64,000 nt of DNA from Scilla litardierei (taxonomy: Eukaryota > Streptophyta > Magnoliopsida > Asparagales > Asparagaceae). The translations under genes and the position numbers were made by a program. Below, in pieces: positions 33,163 to 43,910 of this stretch (positions are counted from its first letter, which is position 1; every line of letters begins with the position of its first letter). Below the pieces are notes generated by a model. It was not told the origin of the DNA. It was given only the letters and a program-made list of their open reading frames with translations, and did not search any database. The stretch is from contig CM061136.1 in assembly GCA_030789695.1 (NCBI GenBank), forward strand, positions 132,835,584 to 132,899,583, read 5' to 3'.

Positions 33163-33500
33163 GATAGCCAAGGAGCCAATCCCTCACCTCTGAACGACCA
33201 TCGATAGTCGTCGGTTGTAAGCCGAAGGGCCTCGCCCCTCAAACCGAACGTCCCTCGTCATCAGCCGTAAGCTGTGGGACCAATCCATCGCCACTGAACG
33301 ACCCTCGATCATCGTCAGCCGTACACCGAAGGGGCCTCGTCCCTCTCAACCGAACGACACTCGTCAGCCGTAAGATGAGGGACCAATCCCTCGCCACTGA
33401 ACGACACTTGATCGTCGTCTGCTGTAATCCGAAGGGGCCTCACCCCTCACAACCAAACGATCCTCGTCGTTAGCTGTAAGTCGAGGGACCAATTCCTCGC
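33163..33500. repeat. 52-54 bp minisatellite, right block
   Basis: Six to seven units of the same A/B alternating repeat as 30972-31399. The first unit next to the LTR (GACCATCGATAGTCGTCGG) matches the first unit next to the LTR remnant at 30971 more closely than its neighbours do. Confidence 0.83.
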
Positions 33501-34849
33501 TGCAGGACCATCCCCATTAGGCAAAAATGTTCAACAAACCAACGATCCAAGTTCGTTTGGTTAGAGAAATGAAGCTGGAGTCGTTGAGGGGCTATATACG
33601 TGCCTTAATATAAGTGGAGATAAATAAAATAAAGAATTCTTTTTCATTGACTAGTCGAAAAGTTACATGTAACATGCTTTAATGCAGTTTTACAAAAACA
33701 GTAACAAAAAGATAAACACTCTAAGAGGAAGGGACACTTCCCGGTGTGAAGATGTTCTGAAACTCTTTCATCGCCATAGTGACCCTGGCTGTAAGCTCTG
33801 CCTTGTGAGCCTCCGCTGCTCTTTTCGATTCGGCGGCTTTGGCCCAAAACTCGATTATTTCTTTCTTCGAGGCTTCTAAGTCGACCTAAAGCTGGGATCT
33901 CTCCCTCCCCCATTGGACCTCCAACATCTGCCTGACGGAGGACACAGATGCAAGGCTAGGCTTGGCCTCTGAAGCAAACCATTCGGTCTCAGCTTTGGCC
34001 GCGAGCACTTTCCCCAAGTTCTCCTCCATATTCTTCAGTTAAGCCTCAAGCTTAAAAGCTCTTTGTCAATGGCTTCTGCCCAGTGCTGTCTGTCGATTAT
34101 ATTGGCGGTCCGGCGACGAAGGCCCGCACCAAAAAGTGACATCTGTGGAAAATGTCGATTAGCAGGGTCGAAGACTTAAGTCGGAGAAAATCACCGGGAA
34201 CTAACCTGATAGCCGCAACCCATGAAGAAGTTTTCCATCCTCTTGACCTCCAATCCCTGAAGAAACTCGAGATCCCGGTGGAGAATGGAGTTTTCCACCA
34301 TTCGAGCAGTCATCCCAAAATCTAAAAGGGCCGGCTCCACGGACCCAATGATAAATTGGGGCTGATGAGGTTTGCCTCGAACCACCCTCGAGGAGTCAAT
34401 CGGGAGCTGATTCAATATCAGAGCTCGATCGAAGTTCGAGTGGATGGGGCCAACCAAAGGAGCCGGATGGTCGATACTTCCCCACGGCCATTTGTCCTGA
34501 GGATGACCCACGGAAGGCTCGACCATCCCATATGGAGTATGTGGAGCCATCGTCTGATTCGCCAGAGCTGGAGACAAAGAGCCACTACCTTTCGCTATAG
34601 ACAAAAGGGGACAGGTCGGTTTCATGACCATCCTTTTCTTTTCAAAATCCTCCCTCTCACGGGAGGGAGGACTCCTTTTCTTGATAACGGGCTCAGCGGG
34701 CCCAAGAATAGCAGTAACATCGTCAGCTTTTGCTATAAGAACTACAACAACTATAACGGAAGCGACGGGTAGGACTGAGCGAGGGCAGGCCCGGTTCGAA
34801 ATCTTCCTCGATGAGACACAGGAGGACGACCTGGAGGTTCCTGTAATTT
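33501..34849 (-). pseudogene. Degenerate gypsy coding remnant upstream of the minisatellite
   Basis: On the minus strand two readable pieces occur. One at 34191-34631 (146 codons) ends in MENFFMGCGYQVSSR. The other (about 33720-33920) is a helical charged tail: KKEIIEFWAKAAESKRAAEA, HKAELTARVTMAMKEFQNI, ending near TPGSVPSS. It has a stop in the middle and resembles the coiled-coil end of gag-like proteins of plant gypsy elements. A coding end followed by a tandem array and then an LTR start fits Tat-lineage 3' regions. The family assignment is tentative. Confidence 0.4.
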
Positions 34850-34854
34850 TAGCC

Positions 34855-36208
34855 TGTATTGATCAATACACTAGAGGGTGGTGAATAGTGTATATAATAA
34901 AAACTGTTGCAAATAAAACGTTACTAATATTTGCAAAGATGGCACAGAAATGAAATGACAAGTATTGAAAATAAATGAATCGCAAACACAGAGATGTATC
35001 CTGGTACAGATCCTCTTGATCCTAGTTCAGTCCTCTATTCCCAGTAGAGATTTTCAATCCACTATAATCACTTGCCCCGCAAGCACCAACTTTACAAAAA
35101 GGGCAACACATCCAGTGTTCCAAACTTTGTACAATCTCTCTTCAAGAGATCCAAATAACTTTGTAATGAAAAAGAAAATAAACACCTTATAACCTTGTAA
35201 TGAATATGTAATATGAATTCAAAGGACGGTGTTTAAAAGAGAGACTTCAATGTTTCAAGATATGAAATGGTGAAACACAATTGAAGTTCTTTCATTCTTA
35301 AATGAAGAGATAAATCTAACGATTTCTTCTTACAAATAAGAACTTGAACAAATTTCTAAAAAGTGTTGAAAATCCAAGTTCTTTCATTCTTAAACGAAGA
35401 GAGAAATCTAATGATTTCTTCTTACAAATAAGAAAAGAACAACTAATAGCCGAATGCTTAAGAAAATCAGAGGCTTGATTTCAACAAAAATAGAAGTAAA
35501 GAAGAGGAAAGGGTGTGTCTTGAAAGAGAGGGTATACCCCTCTATATATAGTGTTTAGGAATGGTTGAGAAGGTTCAATGACATTGGAAGACGGTCATAA
35601 CCCGCTCTGGAAAGTTTGGGCATCAAACGGCTAGATTTGAGATTGGTCGACCAAATTCCAAAATTGGTCGACCAAAATTTAGAGAAGGAATTTTGACTGG
35701 AAGGTAGATTCAGAATCTACATGGTCAAGGGAGTTTGCTCAAGAAATCCCATAGTCAAATTCGAAGATTAAAAATTGGTCGACCAATTTGAAAATTTGTC
35801 TGCCAATTTTCTGGGTACGAATTTTCGAAATTGGGAAGTGTAGAACTCTGAGTAATGGAACCTAGGAGACTAAGATATAGTATCACAAGGCTTTGTAACT
35901 CTAAAAAAGTAGATTTTACATTGATTACATAAAAGCCGTAGATAAGACTGAATCTGCATCTGAATCTGAGAAACTTCTTTGCAGGGGATCCTTATCAAGT
36001 GATTATATATCCAAGTTGTGGATGTAAGGTGCCTTTGCCTTTCCAACTTCATGAACTATGATATATCTGTTTGAATATTCATGAAGATATCTGAATGTGT
36101 GGAACTCAGCATGTATTTGTATCTGCATAGATAGAGTTAGTAGCACTGAATGTGTTGTCATATCAAAACCATATGGGACTAGAAATATGGAATTATGAAA
36201 TTCCAACA
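34855..36208 (-). repeat. 3' LTR of C4 (1354 bp)
   Basis: It runs from TGTATTGATCAATACAC to GAAATTCCAACA on the plus strand. The minus-strand start TGTTGGAATT follows a purine tract, as in classical copia elements. It differs from the C1/C3 LTRs, so it is a separate family. Confidence 0.85.
35540..35808 (-). promoter_or_regulatory. C4 LTR promoter: TATA and TTGGTCGACCAA palindromes
   Basis: The minus-strand TATA box CACTATATATAGAG (35540-35553) is preceded by exact TTGGTCGACCAA palindromes at 35643-35654, 35664-35675 and 35775-35786, and by a degenerate copy at 35795-35808. A further ATTGGTCGACCAAT lies in the internal region near 38896. Confidence 0.65.
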
Positions 36209-37235
36209 TTCTCCCCTTTTTGATGATGACAAACATGTAAATATATATTTTCAGATTTGGACAAATATGGTATACTCCCCCTGAATATGTGGAACTTGTG
36301 TGAATACACCTCCTGAGTAGATGGAATATATTCTCCCCTTTTGGGATCCTCAAAAAGAGTCAAGTTAGAGTTAGTAAACAAGAAAGCGATAAATGAACAA
36401 ATGTTGGTCGTATATGGAAAGATATTGATAGGCCAAAATAGGGAGTGTATAGGCCAAATAGTGCCAATTAAAAAAACAGTAATGACAGATCAGTTTGGTA
36501 AAAATAAGAATTACGATACATTAGGCACGTCTGTTTCTATGAGTGCAAAATGCCTGGAGGAAACAATTTGATTTGTGAATGCACCGGTCGTACCAACAGA
36601 TTAAAACTTGTGTTTAGGAGGGAAAAAATATGTGGTTGATTTAAGAAAAAAAATCTACTGTTTTATCATGGAAATATCCTTTGGCCATGCATTGAATAAA
36701 ACATGTGTTATAGTGGCCAAAGAAATCTTTGTCAATACACAGGTTGTATGAAATCATTGATTAAAAATGAGTATGTGAGGCTTTCCTTCATAAAAGGCAG
36801 GAAGCAATGAATAACCAAAGTAAAAATACAGAATAAATTTTGATTGAAATAGCAAAAGAGAGAACAGATGTTATATAGCAATAAGCTATGCAACTGAGCC
36901 ATATAGGAACATACAGAACCAATGGGAATACACACTAGATATCCAAGGCACATCTTACAGAGCATAACCCAAACAGAGGACAAATAGACGACAAAAGCAA
37001 CTAAAAGATAACAGAATATCACAAAACAACTAGCCAAGTACAACCAGGTTACATAGCCAAATGAACACTACAAAAAACAACTAATAGATAACAGAACATC
37101 CAAAGCAAAGGACCAGTACCAATTAAACACCAACTTAAAAAATACCAACAAAAATCAGCACCAAGCAACCATAAAAACAGTAACGAAAGTCTGAAAAACG
37201 ATCCAAGTCTAAAGGAACAAAACAGCAGGAATCAT
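36209..37235 (-). other. C4 polypurine tract and 3' non-coding region
   Basis: Bases 36209-36221 read AAAAGGGGAGAA on the minus strand next to the LTR, preceded by GTTTGTCATCATC, the usual copia primer context. The remaining 1 kb is AT-rich with no convincing ORF. Confidence 0.65.
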
Positions 37236-38463
37236 CTAAGGGGGATTGGTCGGCCCGGGCTGAGAAGGAAATGCTTCAGCGAAGGATGAGGCGCGACGGA
37301 CACGGAAGTGAAGAGACTCAAAATGAGTCAAAAGCTTGGCGACTGCAATCTGAAGAGCATCCATCATCCTATTGTGCTCTTGCATACTAACATCGCTGGC
37401 ACTAAGATGGGACTGAATATCCTGAAAACCATCATGCATCTCTTGGCGAATATCATCAAATCCCTTAGTAAGCACGTACCTCAGCAACCAAATCAATATC
37501 ACCAGTGGCTGAAGAAGGAGTATTGTGAGTACTAGGGGAAGGACCTGAGCGAGCGTAACGCTTGCGGGACGGGATACGACCGCGGAGACGAGAGGAAGAG
37601 CCAGGAGTTTTTATGCGGGGAATGGAGGAACCAGGAGTGGGTTTAGGCGTGTTAGGAGAGGGTTCATGGGAGGAATCATCACCATCATCATCATGAGCGG
37701 AAGTATCGGAGATGACAAGTTTCATATGGCTGAGAGTGTCGGAATTAAAATAAATAGGATTGAACACTTGAATGGAGTCAGTGAATGGGATCTGAAAAGC
37801 CTCTAGGATTCGAGTGATTAGGGAAGGCAGGAAAATGTGGGATTTCACCGGTTTGGCTAAGGATTCAAGAAGAACAGAGCCCCAGTCTATAGGAAGATGA
37901 CCCATCAGAGAATACAAACATCTTGCAGTCTTAGTACTAACATAGTTTAAGGAACCAGTCTTATGAGCAAGATTAAACAAGATAATCTTAACCATTAAAC
38001 GGGCAGGTGGAAGAAGGTCGACGACCGATCGTTTAGGGCAAAAATTAGGGGAAAGTCGTTGTTTAATTTCAGGGTCGGAGAGGACTTCAGGAAGAGGATG
38101 AATATGAGTGGAAGGAAGATTTAGGATCATGGAAAGCATAGAACCTGTGAGACGGAAATGGAAACCATTAGCTACAGTAGTGATCGAGAGCATACCATCC
38201 TTCTTCGACGAGTCCAAATTTGCGTAGAACTCGCGAACAAGTGACGGAAAATACGGCGTACGGTTGGATATGGACCAGAGGGCGACGAGGCCGGCAGCAT
38301 GGAGCGGGTCGAAGATCTGGGAGAATCCATGGTCGAAGAATTCGATGTGGCGCTCTAAAGTGAATGGCAGGTGCTCCAGGAGTTGAAATTTCTGGGTGGC
38401 CGTTGGAGAGCGAAAACGAGCCGAGAAGGCCGTCGGGACGAAGCTAAGGTAAAAGGGGTCCAT
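37236..38463 (-). pseudogene. C4 env-position ORF, plant retroelement domain protein
   Basis: A frame of 332 codons from the ATG at 38463 gives LLEHLPFTLERHIEFFDHGF, LHAAGLVALWSISNRTPYFP, SLVREFYANL, FRLTGSMLSMILNLP and LPIDWGSVLLESLAKPVKSH. A basic and Ser/Pro-rich linker (TPGSSSRLRGRIPSRKRYAR) follows. The LVREFYANL block and layout match the 'putative plant transposon protein' domain found in many plant retroelement third ORFs. After DLVAEV the frame shifts (37465-37502) and a coiled-coil tail continues to 37236 (FDDIRQEMHDGFQDIQSHLS). With one frameshift the product would be about 410 residues. I see no clear signal peptide or membrane span. Its role is unknown. Confidence 0.75.
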
Positions 38464-38963
38464 GGGGGGAAGATTGAGTGGAGAGGAGGCGGATCGACAG
38501 AAAATTTTAGGCGGAGAGTGGCGACGAGAGAGGCCGACGAATTTGGTCGGAGGGTTTCGGCGAATATGGGTAAGGGCGACGGATCTGTCGATTTGGGGAA
38601 GAAGGGATGGGGCCTTGGAAAAATAAATGAGGGGATGAGTTTCCTTATAAATGAGAGGATTAAATAAGAAAAAAATAAGGAAGTTATGGGAAGTTGGGAG
38701 AAGTTTTGGGGAACGGAAGAATCAATCGACAGGAGACGTTTCTAAAACTGAAAATATCGATTTAAAAATGATGGATGGGTTCCGTTGGAAACGAAAATTT
38801 GGAATTAACTGTTAACTGAAAAGATAAGCGGGAAGACGAAGTAGATACCGAAAAATTAAAAAATAAATATAAGTTGGTGACCAATATTTGTGAATTGGTC
38901 GACCAATGTTTAAAAAATAGGCAAAAAAATTGGAAAATTTTTTAAAAATATTATAAGAATGTG
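38464..38963 (-). other. C4 spacer between pol and the env-position ORF
   Basis: This is about 500 bp of non-coding sequence between the pol stop (38964-38966) and the ATG at 38463. It includes one TTGGTCGACCAAT palindrome near 38896. It could hold the signal for a separate transcript or splice site for the third ORF, but I see no definite element. Confidence 0.4.
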
Positions 38964-39406
38964 TCATAAGTCAGATTCACTAATAATCCCCAAATTTCTT
39001 TGAAGCTTAATAAAAGTCTCTTCTTTCAAAGGTTTAGTCAAAATATCAGCAGTTTGATGTTCAGTAGAGATAAATTTTAGAACAATGTCTCCTTTCTGAA
39101 CATGATCATCTAGAAAATGATGACGTACATCAATATGTTTTGTACGTGAATGATGCATAGGATTTTTAGAAAGATTAATATCACTAGTATTATCACACAT
39201 AATAGGGCATGTTGAGCAATCAATACCATAGTCTGAAATAGTTTGTTTCATCCATAAAATTTGAGTACATGCTAAACCGGCGGTAATATATTCTGCCTCG
39301 GTTGTAGATAATGAAACAGAGTTTTACTTTTTTCTAAACCAAGAAACTAAAGCATGTCCTAAAAAGTGGCATGTACCATTGGTACTTTTACGGTCTGATT
39401 TGCAAC
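38964..39406 (-). pseudogene. C4 pol: RNase H, cut by G2
   Basis: On the minus strand the frame reads KSDRKSTNGTCHFLGHALVS, then a TAA within WFRKK-x-NSVSLSTTEAEY, then ILWMKQTISDYGID, CDNTSDINLSKNPMHHSRTK and ADILTKPLKEETF, ending GIISESDL. These are the copia RNase H blocks. The N-terminal part ends abruptly at 39406 where the G2 LTR begins. Confidence 0.87.
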
Positions 39407-41084
39407 TGACGTCCCCACGGTTTTTATGTTGTTTTCATGTGCAAAGTGCAATAGGATTGGGGGCGTGAAATTTAAATATTTATAACCGCAAGCGCACGGT
39501 GTTGTAGTGTGGCTTGAGGGTCGAACTCAGGGAGGCGTGGTTGTGCTTGTGTCAGAAAGGACCGAATTCACCCCATGAGTGAGCTAGCCCGAATCGGTAG
39601 ATGGGTTGTCACGGAAATAGAATGCGAGAGATAAACAATATAAAGGAAAACCCGGGACTTCGGTTTCCACTCTATCGTATGATTCTCGCTAATATGACAG
39701 ACAGATAGGATAACGATCGGATTTAGGGTCTAATGGTGAGACGTTGCCTCTAAGAGTGATACCAGCGTCCCATGGGCCCGATATTCCGGTCGGTGCCCAG
39801 GATGATACGCCGAACTACCCGGGTTCAGTCAGTGGGCATTCACATGTCCATTAACACTGACCGACTCTGAGAGCACTAAGCTCGCAACGCTAACTCCCAA
39901 CATCTCGTCCTGCCATTCCCACGTGCTAGGATTCGATGTCTACGCTATGGGCGTGAGCTATGGCCAGGGAGTCAACCGCCAAGTTTATTCCCCCTTGGCC
40001 CGACGGTCAAAGGCGGTCTTTTTCCCGCCGATGACAATGAAACACCCTGCGTAACCAATAGATTCCTAATCCCTATCGATTTCCTAGTCCTATGGATGCA
40101 TTAGGGAGAACCCACGAAGGGGTTTCCACCAAAATCCCAGATTTGGGAACTACTCACACATTTTAGGTAAAAAGCAATCTAAATGAAAATCGACCGTTTA
40201 AAACATAATCCGGCGATTGAAAAGTAGTAAGAGCAATGCAAATAACACTATATTAAAGTTTGGTAAAGATCAGAAAACTTACCAATATCAAATAAATTCC
40301 AGCCGTCACAAAATGGAGAGAAAACAGAAAAATTACAACAGCCTCGTTTCTGAAAACCTAGTGCTTATATTTATAGAAAACGACGTCACCCGATCGGGTG
40401 AAGAATCACCCGATCAGGTGACCTGCTACGATCTTCGGCAGCGGTCTTCAGAAACTTCATCCGGTCAGACGACACGATCGGTTGGAGGAAGCAGCTCGTC
40501 GTTTGGATCTTGGTGTCGTCGGGTGAACCGATCGGTTGATAAATCAACCGATCGGTTGGAAACGTCGCCCAAAAGACAGTAAGTTGCGACGTTTTGGCAC
40601 GGTCAGCTGGCGATCAGGTGAGCTCTCTGGGTCGTGTCTTCGGGGAATCGGCGCTAGATGAACCGATCGGGTGAAGGTCACCCGATCGGTTGGAATTCAG
40701 CTTCAATTTCCAGAGAGATCTGTTGGGTTGAACCGGTCTCTAACCCGGTCGGTTGACACTTGCGTTGCTTCAGCTGCTGTCCAGGTGGTGCATGCGTGCA
40801 TCATCCGATCGGTTGGCTCTATCCAACCGATCGGGTGGGAGCTGAAAGATAGCGATCTTGGTCGTTTGACCCCCTGGATCACGGGTAACTCCTCCCGTTG
40901 CTCTGGGGACATGTAATATCGTCGTTATGTGTCTCCTACGCTAGCAAACTCCTGCAAACACGTAAAAACACTGAGAAGTGAAAGAAAACAAGAAAATACG
41001 AGAAAACGGATACGAGACGGCGGAAAATAACGGAAAAACACAAAAGAAGACGTGCGTGAATATATGAAATATAAACGCACGTCA
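39407..41084 (-). repeat. 3' LTR of G2 (1678 bp)
   Basis: The plus strand begins TGACGTCCCC and ends CGCACGTCA. The uninterrupted body supplies the reference against which the C3 insertion in the G1 LTR is recognised. Confidence 0.8.
40367..40835 (-). promoter_or_regulatory. G2 LTR promoter: CCGATCGG palindrome array and TATA box
   Basis: The minus-strand TATA box TATAAATAT (40367-40375) has upstream copies of TCACCCGATCGGGTGA (40386-40401), a variant (40406-40421), AACCGATCGGTT forms at 40524-40560, and mixed forms at 40659-40693, 40730-40758 and 40804-40836. Spacers are 4-30 bp with wider gaps. Confidence 0.65.
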
Positions 41085-42285
41085 AAATCCCCCAAGCTGA
41101 ACCCTTCCTCGTCCTCGAGGAAGACGAGTGAGAGTGGGAGCTCGGAGGGAGAAGATAGAGAGGAAGAGAGGAAAAAGAGAACTCTAAATCCTAAATCGCC
41201 CGTCAGGGCCAACAAAATCGAAAACGACACACCAAGCAAGCAAACGCCAAATCACACACTAAACCAAAGGAGACGAGTCCTGACAAGTGCCGTGGGCCCA
41301 CGCGGTGAAGCGCGAGTGAGTGTGGTCGTGTGCTAGCATACGGTGTCATATCCACGTTGTGATATAAGCTCCATATACACAAATCCAAGAAAAGACCCAA
41401 ATATCGATTCGATTTGAAATAAGCAGTGAATATATGGCTCAGGCATGCATGAGAAGAAAGTGAGAATCACAGCATATCATGCGTCAGGGACTCCACAGCT
41501 AGGGACTTGGACATCACCACACTATCGCCTAGATAATAGCCAGAAATTCCCTATTCCAAGTGTTTTCGAAAGCGATGGGGGTTGAGATGATGTGGAGTAG
41601 GACACTCTGTGCATATTCTCGCCTTTCCTTTATTCTCGGTAGGTAGAAAAATATTCACACACATTTTTTTTGGGTTTTGGATATATGTATTTTTTTTTTG
41701 AATTTTTGGCTATACATATATATATATATATTCTTCTTTCTTTTCTCTTTTCTCCTTTTTTGGGTTTTTCTTTTCTCTTTTTTTGGATTTTTTTGGATTT
41801 TGGGGTATATACACGTGTGTACTCTCCCAAGTGGGAGAACGGTACACGACGAGGGGATTTGCACCAAGTAAAATAAAAAAGAAATTGGGTTCTAAACACT
41901 TGGGCAAAGGAGATTTTTCGTTAATCAGAGCGTATGCCAAAATGGGTTATCCTAGTCCTAACTGTGGAATCCCGACACATGCCAAATGAAGCATACGATA
42001 TATATATTCATGCATACAGAAGCAGATAAGAGAGGCAAATACCGCATATTCAAATCGAAGCATGATAATCTAGGGGTCATTCCTGGACAGGTATATAAAA
42101 CACAATCACAAAGTAGAAGCACATCAAACAGCTAGGCACGACACACGACTCACAAAAATCTAAGTGGACCCACGATGCAGAAACCAAAGTCCAAATACAG
42201 TCCAATTAAAAGAAAAGTACAACTTGGAAACCCATACATGGCCCCATCTTCTGGAAGTTAGTCTTCTTCTCCATGGCACTTGCGC
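41085..42285 (-). other. G2 internal 3' region
   Basis: This non-coding stretch is homologous to the G1 3' region. It contains a TA-rich stretch (41705-41735) and T-rich runs. The TGCGC at 42281-42285 is the target copy of G4. No protein was recognised. Confidence 0.6.
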
Positions 42286-43910
42286 TGGTTGTGACGGAAG
42301 GACGCGCACGGGGCACGCCTTCCACTCCCAAGCTAGGAGTGTCAATGCAATATATTTATAAATAACCGGTGAGTACCGGATCGGATCACAGGGACAAGTC
42401 GTTCTATATTCACAAAATTGATTGATAAAGAAAGGAAATAGCGTGAAACAACAACCTCAATTAAAGTGGATGAGTAGGAAAGAGTGTGGTGAATCTAAAT
42501 TCCTATCCTAAGTGGGTAGGGTTAGAGAACCAAATGAGGATGTAGGATAGCTAGGCGATGAGCATGGGTTGTGGGTTCACTAACGTTGGTGTTAATTAAG
42601 CTCAAATTACCCACATATAACTCGATTAGGCCTTCGGCTATGGCAAGCTTAATCGGAAAGTTTAGCTTTCATGAACACGATAATTTGCTAAAAGAAGGGA
42701 TGCATCATCATGGCACGAATCAAATTAGGATCATGGACTTTTCTCAAAGTGTGCCCACTTGGGTCTTAACCAATAAAATTAACTCTAATGAAACATCCAA
42801 CATTAACATGATAATGGGCAAGAGATAATTAGAACTACAATTAACAACCAACCATCATGAATCATAACCAAAGCATTCAACACTACTCAATCATCATGAA
42901 AAAGATATGAAATTTTCATACAAAAATAACAATCTCTAGTTCAATACAAATGAGAGATATCAAAATTACAAGAGGGCAAGAAAGGTATCACCCAAGCTCT
43001 CCCCAAGTTAACCCTTGCTTCCACCCTCTTGCTCCTCCTCCAAGCTTTTCCATTCATCCATGGCCTCCAAGCTTTCCCCCCAAGCCCTAAAAAATCAGAA
43101 GAGAAGAAGAACAGCCCAAAACCCCCCAAACAGCCGAAGATATCTCTAAAAATCGCAGCAGCAGCCAAATAACGCAATCAGCCCCATGTGAATCATTACG
43201 GGTCGGGTTTTTTGGGATACTCGACCGGTTGCGAAAAAGATGTGTGCGCTGCAGCGAAATAAATCAGAGCGGGTCGGCCGCTGGGCCGGCCCGCTCCGGC
43301 GGTTTTTTTTAAAATTATTCTTTAAAACAAGAGCAGGACGCTGCTTATTTATTTATTTTTTTATAAATACTTGCAGCGGCCGGCCAGCATGGATCAGCGG
43401 CCGGATCTAGCGCCACGTGGCCCCTCGGGATCTCACCACGTGGCGCCCACAATAAAATCCTTTTTCTGGCTTTAAAATAGCATTTCTCCTCCAAATAAAT
43501 CCAAAAAATACCCAGAAATCTCAGAAAAATCCCAGAAAATTCTGAAAAGTTCCCAAGACTCCCAGGAGTACCTGAAAAATAGGAGCAGGAGAAATTAGTC
43601 TGTTTGATGAGAAAATAAATATAATGACTATTATAAAGCAATATTGACCTCCAAAATTCATATAAAATAATCCATTGCTCAAAGAATTCTCAAAAATTGA
43701 CAATATGATCATAATAATACCAAGAGCACATGAAAATTAATATGAAGCCAATAAAGACGATAAAGTCTATATTTTGTGCCAAGAATGAGAATAAGCCCCT
43801 AAAATGACATGAAATGGAAATATACCCAAAAAGAGCACGTTTAACCCTAATCTTTAGCACAAAATGGGGGTAGTTATGGGGTAAAAATATACACTTTTCA
43901 CTCCGAATCA
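42286..43910 (-). repeat. 3' LTR of G4
   Basis: It runs TGGTTGTGACGG..CACTCCGAATCA on the plus strand. The adjoining GTTGGGAGGTG (43911-43921, minus strand) is the polypurine tract. A TATA-like TATTTATAAAA (43360-43372, minus) is preceded by CCACGTGG palindromes at about 43420-43446 and a GC-rich GGCCGGCC segment. Confidence 0.88.

Larger units (their letters stand above)
34855..39406 (-). mobile_element. SIRE-type copia element C4, 3' half with env-position ORF
   Basis: In element orientation the piece holds RNase H (to 38964), an extra ORF (38463-37236), a 1 kb 3' region, a purine tract and the 3' LTR (36208-34855). A third ORF between pol and the 3' LTR is the hallmark of SIRE/Maximus elements. 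The 5' part is missing because G2 is inserted at 39406/39407 in the RNase H coding sequence. Confidence 0.88.
39407..42285 (-). mobile_element. Athila-like element G2 (3' end), second copy of the G1 family
   Basis: The minus-strand 3' LTR (39407-41084) starts in element orientation TGACGTGCGTTTATAT and ends GGGGACGTCA. It is preceded by the purine tract TCAGCTTGGGGGATTT (41085-41100) and 1.2 kb of internal 3' region matching 22990-24137. The sequence is interrupted by G4 at 42286-48498 and must continue after 48498 for an unknown distance. The flank at the LTR end is GCAAC. The partner flank is not identifiable. Confidence 0.8.

Noticed and set aside
37465..38463. C4 third ORF as a host gene
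   Set aside because: It sits between RNase H and the 3' LTR of C4 on the same strand and has the plant retroelement domain, so it belongs to the element.
42281..42289. G4 LTR start placed at TGTGACGG (42290)
   Set aside because: Using TGGTTGTG (42286) as the start gives a perfect TGCGC target duplication and the correct three-base spacing to the primer site.
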